A DNA stretch of 9,074 bases from Pseudomonadota bacterium (lineage in GTDB: Bacteria > Pseudomonadota > Alphaproteobacteria > Sphingomonadales > Sphingomonadaceae). This document shows, piece after piece, positions 6,041 to 9,074 of this stretch. The notes under the pieces are model-generated. The model made no database searches. It saw only the letters and a program-made list of their open reading frames with translations, and was not told the origin of the DNA. Location of the stretch: NCBI GenBank assembly GCA_947474905.1, contig CANJKQ010000018.1:1-9074 (forward strand). Reading direction: 5' to 3'. A program made the position numbers and the translations under genes. Each line of letters starts with the position of its first letter. Position 1 is the stretch's first letter.

Positions 6041-7711
6041 ATGCGCACGACCATGAAACGCGGCCTGGTGCCGATCGGCGCCCCGCTGGCGGTGGCGCTG
6101 GCGGTAACGGGCGCTGGCATCGCCGACGCGCCGGGCATTGCCCAGACCGTCGCCGCACAACCGACGGCAACCGTCGCGCTCAGCATCGGGCGCGGTCGTC
6201 TCGTCACGCTCAGCCGACCGATGAGCGACGTGTTCGTCGCCGACGAAAAAATCGCCGATGTCCAGGTGCGGACGCCAACCCAGCTCTACATTTTCGGCAA
6301 GGCGGCGGGCGAAACCACCATCTACGCCACCGCCAAGGGCGGCGCCGTTGTCTATTCGAGCAATATCCGCGTCGGCAGCAACATCGATTCGGTGCAGCAG
6401 ATGCTGAACCTCGCGCTGCCCGACGCCAAGGTCACGGCGACGACCATGAACGGTCTTGTCCTGCTAACGGGCACGGTCGCCGCGCCGGATGATGGCGCGG
6501 AAGCCGAACGGCTGACCCAGGCCTTTGTCGGCGACCAGGTAAAGGTGCTGAGCCGCCTGAAGACCGCGACGCCGCTGCAGGTCAATCTGCAAGTCAAGTT
6601 TGCCGAAGTCAGCCGCAATTTCGTCAAGAATATCGGCGTCAACCTGCAGAACCGCGGCTTTGCCCCCAACGGCAAGCCGCTGTTCAACATCATTCAGGGT
6701 CGCCAGGGCACAATTACGACGCAGACCGGTATTCCGGTCGATCACTATACGCCCAATGGCACCCCGGTCGACGCCCAGGGCAATCCCGTTCCCTACGCGG
6801 CAACGGGGCTTAACCCCGGTGCGACCCAATATGGCTTTCCGGCGAGCCAGGGCATTGGCACCGCCATCGGTATTGCGGGCCATTTGTTCGGCGCCGACTT
6901 GCTGACCTCGCTCGATCTGGGCGAGCGCAATGGCCAGGTGACGACGCTCGCCAATCCCAACCTGACCGCGATTTCGGGCGAAACGGGAACGTTCCTCGCC
7001 GGCGGCCAGATTCCGATCCCGATCAGCCAGGGGCTGGGCGCGGTGTCGGTCGAATATAAGGATTATGGCATCAGCCTCGCTTATACGCCGACCGTGCTCG
7101 CCGATGGCCGCATTTCGTTGCGCGTCCGCCCCGAAGTCTCTGAACTGACGTCGGCAGGCGCGGTGCAGCTGAACGGCACCACCATTCCGGCGTTGACCAC
7201 GCGGCGCGCGGAAACGACCGTCGAGTTGGGATCGGGCCAGAGCCTGATGATCGCCGGGCTTATCCAGAATAATCACAACAACTCGATCGACCAGACCCCC
7301 GGGCTTGGCGACGTGCCGGTGCTGGGCGCGCTATTCCGGTCCAACAGCTGGCAGCGCGGCGAGACCGAACTCGTCATCGTCATCACGCCGTATCTGGTGA
7401 AGCCGGTCAACGCCAACGAGATCAAGCTGCCGACCGACGGCTATGAAGCGCCGACCGATCTTGGCCGCGTGTTCCTGGGCCAATTGGGCACGGGCAAGAC
7501 GGGTGGGGATCGACCGAAACCCAGCATGGATACCGCGCCCGGCGGTGCGGCCCCCGGCATTGGCACCGGCGGTCCGGCTCCCCTGCCCGCGCCCGCTGGC
7601 GATCCGCGCCAACGGCCTGATGCCATCGACCCCAAGGCGCCGCCGCCTGCCAGCCCGCGCGCCGACAAGAACAAGCCCGCCGGCGCCGCGCCCGGCTTCA
7701 GCCTCAACTGA
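6041..7711 (+). CDS. cpaC: Tad pilus outer-membrane secretin CpaC/RcpA
   Basis: CpaC forms the multimeric outer-membrane pore through which the Flp pilus passes. The 556-residue product starts with a signal peptide (about residues 1-39, basic start then an Ala/Val/Leu core). It continues with the pilus-type N-terminal domain (about 45-112, IGRGRLVTLSRPMSDVFVAD through FGKAAGETTIYA) and a BON-like domain (about 115-175, LVLLTGTVAAPDDGAEAERL). The secretin module follows: VNLQVKFAEVSRNFVKNIGVN near 182, ETGTFLAGGQIPIPIS near 312, YGISLAYTPTV, and the end signature VPVLGALFRSNSWQRGETELVI(V)ITPYLVKP (about 424-452). After residue 480 comes a tail of roughly 75 residues rich in Pro, Gly and Ala with scattered charges, longer than the secretin needs. 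The stop TGA at 7709-7711 is followed by cpaD 23 bases later. Confidence 0.95.
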   Translation: MRTTMKRGLVPIGAPLAVALAVTGAGIADAPGIAQTVAAQPTATVALSIGRGRLVTLSRPMSDVFVADEKIADVQVRTPTQLYIFGKAAGETTIYATAKGGAVVYSSNIRVGSNIDSVQQMLNLALPDAKVTATTMNGLVLLTGTVAAPDDGAEAERLTQAFVGDQVKVLSRLKTATPLQVNLQVKFAEVSRNFVKNIGVNLQNRGFAPNGKPLFNIIQGRQGTITTQTGIPVDHYTPNGTPVDAQGNPVPYAATGLNPGATQYGFPASQGIGTAIGIAGHLFGADLLTSLDLGERNGQVTTLANPNLTAISGETGTFLAGGQIPIPISQGLGAVSVEYKDYGISLAYTPTVLADGRISLRVRPEVSELTSAGAVQLNGTTIPALTTRRAETTVELGSGQSLMIAGLIQNNHNNSIDQTPGLGDVPVLGALFRSNSWQRGETELVIVITPYLVKPVNANEIKLPTDGYEAPTDLGRVFLGQLGTGKTGGDRPKPSMDTAPGGAAPGIGTGGPAPLPAPAGDPRQRPDAIDPKAPPPASPRADKNKPAGAAPGFSLN

Positions 7712-7724
7712 TGCGCCGAGATAC

Positions 7725-7728
7725 GGAG
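7725..7728 (+). promoter_or_regulatory. Ribosome binding site deciding the cpaD start
   Basis: GGAG lies 6 bases before ATG 7735. The alternative ATG at 7711, overlapping the cpaC stop, has no purine-rich site and would add eight polar residues before the lipoprotein signal. Confidence 0.65.
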
Positions 7729-7734
7729 ACGACC

Positions 7735-8370
7735 ATGGACTTTTGCAAGACAAGGCTGATCCTGGTGGCCCCGCTGATGGCAATCGCGGGCTGCACGGCG
7801 GGCAGCACCTATAATCGCGGGATCGAGCCGGTGCACCAGCCGGTGGTCCATCACGACAATTACGCCTTCGATGTCGTCACCAATGGCGGCTATCTCGCCG
7901 CAGGCGAAAGCGAACGGCTGCAAGGCTGGCTCGCGTCGATGCGGCTTGGCTATGGCGACCATGTCGCGCTCGACGACCCGGCCGGTATCGGCCATGGCGC
8001 GCGCGGCCAGATTGCCGCTGTGCTGGGCGATTACGGCATGTTCCTCGACGAAGCCGCGCCGGTAACCGAGGGCGAGGTCGCGCCGGGATCGGTCCGCGTC
8101 GTCGTCATCCGGTCGAGCGCGAGCGTGCCCGGCTGCCCCGATTTCAGCCGCGACGGCAAACCCAATTTCAACAATCACACCTGGTCGAATTTCGGCTGCG
8201 GCGTCAACGGCTCGCTCGCCGCCATGGTCGCCAATCCCGATGATCTGGTTCGCGGTCAGCCGGGCGCGCGCACCGTCGATCCGCGTACCTCTACCAAGGC
8301 AATCGAAACGCTGCGCAAGGCGCCCAATACCGGCGCCAACGGGCTGAAGGCGGAAGGGACTTCAAAGTAA
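7735..8370 (+). CDS. cpaD: Tad pilus assembly lipoprotein CpaD
   Basis: CpaD is a lipoprotein of the Tad apparatus, thought to work with the secretin CpaC at the outer membrane, perhaps as a pilotin-like partner. The 211-residue product has a lipoprotein signal (Lys5/Arg7, hydrophobic core, lipobox AIAGC with Cys20). The family core is recognisable: SVRVVVIRSSASVPGCPDFS, then NFNNHTWSNFGCGVNGSLAAMVANPDDLVRGQPG, which is the most conserved CpaD segment. Two cysteines in the mature part (PGCPD and FGCGV) could form a disulfide in the periplasm. A longer product starting at 7711 is possible. The stop TAA shares its last base with the cpaE ATG. Confidence 0.93.
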   Translation: MDFCKTRLILVAPLMAIAGCTAGSTYNRGIEPVHQPVVHHDNYAFDVVTNGGYLAAGESERLQGWLASMRLGYGDHVALDDPAGIGHGARGQIAAVLGDYGMFLDEAAPVTEGEVAPGSVRVVVIRSSASVPGCPDFSRDGKPNFNNHTWSNFGCGVNGSLAAMVANPDDLVRGQPGARTVDPRTSTKAIETLRKAPNTGANGLKAEGTSK

Positions 8371-9074
8371 TGAACGCGCCCTGGAATGCTCGGCTTGGCC
8401 TGCGTGATCCGTTCATCGCTTTCGTGAGCGATGAACCGACGGCAGAAATAATGCGCCCCATCGCCATCGAAATGGGCTGGGCGCCCGAAAAGGTAAACAA
8501 GGGCGGATTGCGCAATGCCGTGCAGACGCTGTCAGTATCGGCGAGCCCGAACATCCTGATTGTCGACTTGTCGGAATCGGGCGATCCGCTGAACGACATC
8601 AACGCGCTGGCCGAGGTGTGCGAACCGGGCACGATCGTCATCGCGATGGGCATGGTGAATGATGTCCGCCTGTATCGCGATTTGGTCGCAAGCGGCATTC
8701 AGGATTATCTGCTGAAGCCACTTTCCCCCGACGCACTGCGCGACAGCCTCGCCAATGCGATGGCGATCCTGAGCGCGCCCAAGAGCGGCGACACGTCCGA
8801 ACGGCCGCATTGCTCGATCGCGGTGATCGGCACGCGCGGCGGGGTCGGCGCGTCGAGCGTCGCCACGTCGCTCGCCTGGCTGACCAGCACCAAGATTTCC
8901 CGCACCACCGCGCTGCTGGACCTCGACGTTCATTTCGGCACGGGCGCACTCGCGCTTGACCTGGAACCCGGTCGTGGCCTGACCGACGCGATCGAAAATC
9001 CCAGCCGCATCGACGGGCTGTTCATCGAACGCGCGATGGTGAAGGCCAATGACAAGCTGGCGATCCTGTCCGCC
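8370..9074 (+). CDS. cpaE: Tad pilus assembly protein CpaE/TadZ, 3'-truncated by the window end
   Basis: CpaE/TadZ is a cytoplasmic MinD/ParA-like protein that places the Tad machine, at the pole in Caulobacter. The frame from ATG 8370 is open to the window end (235 residues of an expected 400 or more). Residues about 14-135 form a receiver-like domain with ILIVDLS (Asp66 at the phosphoacceptor position) and DYLLKPLS (Lys116). From about 149 an ATPase domain begins with the deviant Walker A GTRGGVGASS (154-163), where Arg156 and Ala161 stand at the positions of the usual signature and P-loop lysines. It continues with LLDLDVHFGTGALALDLEP (Asp184, Asp186). This deviation agrees with what I recall for CpaE. 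The start shares one base with the cpaD stop (TAATG), indicating coupling; the rest of the gene, and probably cpaF and tadBC, lie to the right. Confidence 0.94.
   Translation, partial: MNAPWNARLGLRDPFIAFVSDEPTAEIMRPIAIEMGWAPEKVNKGGLRNAVQTLSVSASPNILIVDLSESGDPLNDINALAEVCEPGTIVIAMGMVNDVRLYRDLVASGIQDYLLKPLSPDALRDSLANAMAILSAPKSGDTSERPHCSIAVIGTRGGVGASSVATSLAWLTSTKISRTTALLDLDVHFGTGALALDLEPGRGLTDAIENPSRIDGLFIERAMVKANDKLAILSA

Noticed and set aside
5340..6170. Minus-strand frame with a collagen-looking CAPGAPGPPGPIGP stretch
   Set aside because: It is the complement of the glycine-rich part of cpaB and starts and ends inside real plus-strand genes. There is no independent evidence for it.
6464..7276. 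Long minus-strand open frame opposite cpaC
   Set aside because: It lies inside the secretin gene and its product is Arg-rich without recognisable motifs. CpaC in the other direction is complete and well conserved.
7711..7734. cpaD start at ATG 7711
   Set aside because: No ribosome site precedes it, and the lipoprotein signal starts naturally at ATG 7735 behind GGAG. The longer form cannot be fully excluded.
1..9074. CRISPR arrays, tRNA or rRNA genes, insertion sequences, prophage genes or toxin-antitoxin pairs
   Set aside because: I looked on both strands and saw no regularly spaced repeats, transposase motifs or RNA-gene signatures. Composition and gene style look uniform across the window.

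Overview
The window is ordinary chromosome from a GC-rich alphaproteobacterium, most likely a sphingomonad (Sphingomonas/Sphingopyxis-like). The reasons are the gene order ispH-thrB-rnhA, the alphaproteobacterial style of the Cpa/Tad proteins, and two intergenic inverted repeats with cores (CTGAGC-TGTCGAAG and CACCCCAGC-AAGCTGGGG) that I recall as common in sphingomonad genomes. I see no phage, transposase, tRNA, rRNA or CRISPR array.

Left part (1-2309, + strand): the 3' end of ispH (isoprenoid precursor synthesis), a REP-like inverted repeat, thrB (homoserine kinase) and rnhA (ribonuclease HI). As written, thrB is broken. The frame carrying the catalytic residues runs off its family pattern near 1720 and stops at 1786, while the conserved C-terminal tail reappears in another frame (1714-1854) and ends in an ATGA overlap with rnhA. 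A segment of roughly 25 codons that homologues carry is missing at the junction.

Middle part (2312-4426, - strand): a second inverted repeat lies between the convergent rnhA and an FAD-dependent oxidoreductase of the DAO family (resembling D-arginine dehydrogenase). The oxidoreductase overlaps by 4 bases with an upstream alpha/beta hydrolase of the lysophospholipase (PldB-like) type. The two form a likely two-gene operon.

Right part (4475-9074, + strand): the start of a Tad/Flp (type IVc) pilus operon in the order cpaA (prepilin peptidase), cpaB (RcpC-like periplasmic assembly protein), cpaC (outer-membrane secretin), cpaD (lipoprotein) and cpaE (receiver-like plus MinD/ParA-like positioning protein, cut by the window end). 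The genes are spaced by -1 to 53 bases (-1 meaning a one-base overlap) and are probably co-transcribed. cpaF and the tadB/tadC genes would be expected beyond the right edge. No Flp pilin gene lies in front of cpaA. CpaB carries a short collagen-like Gly-X-Y stretch near its C-terminus, and CpaC has a long Pro/Gly/Ala-rich tail.

I found no clearly new system. The observations most worth checking are the broken thrB and the collagen-like insert in CpaB.
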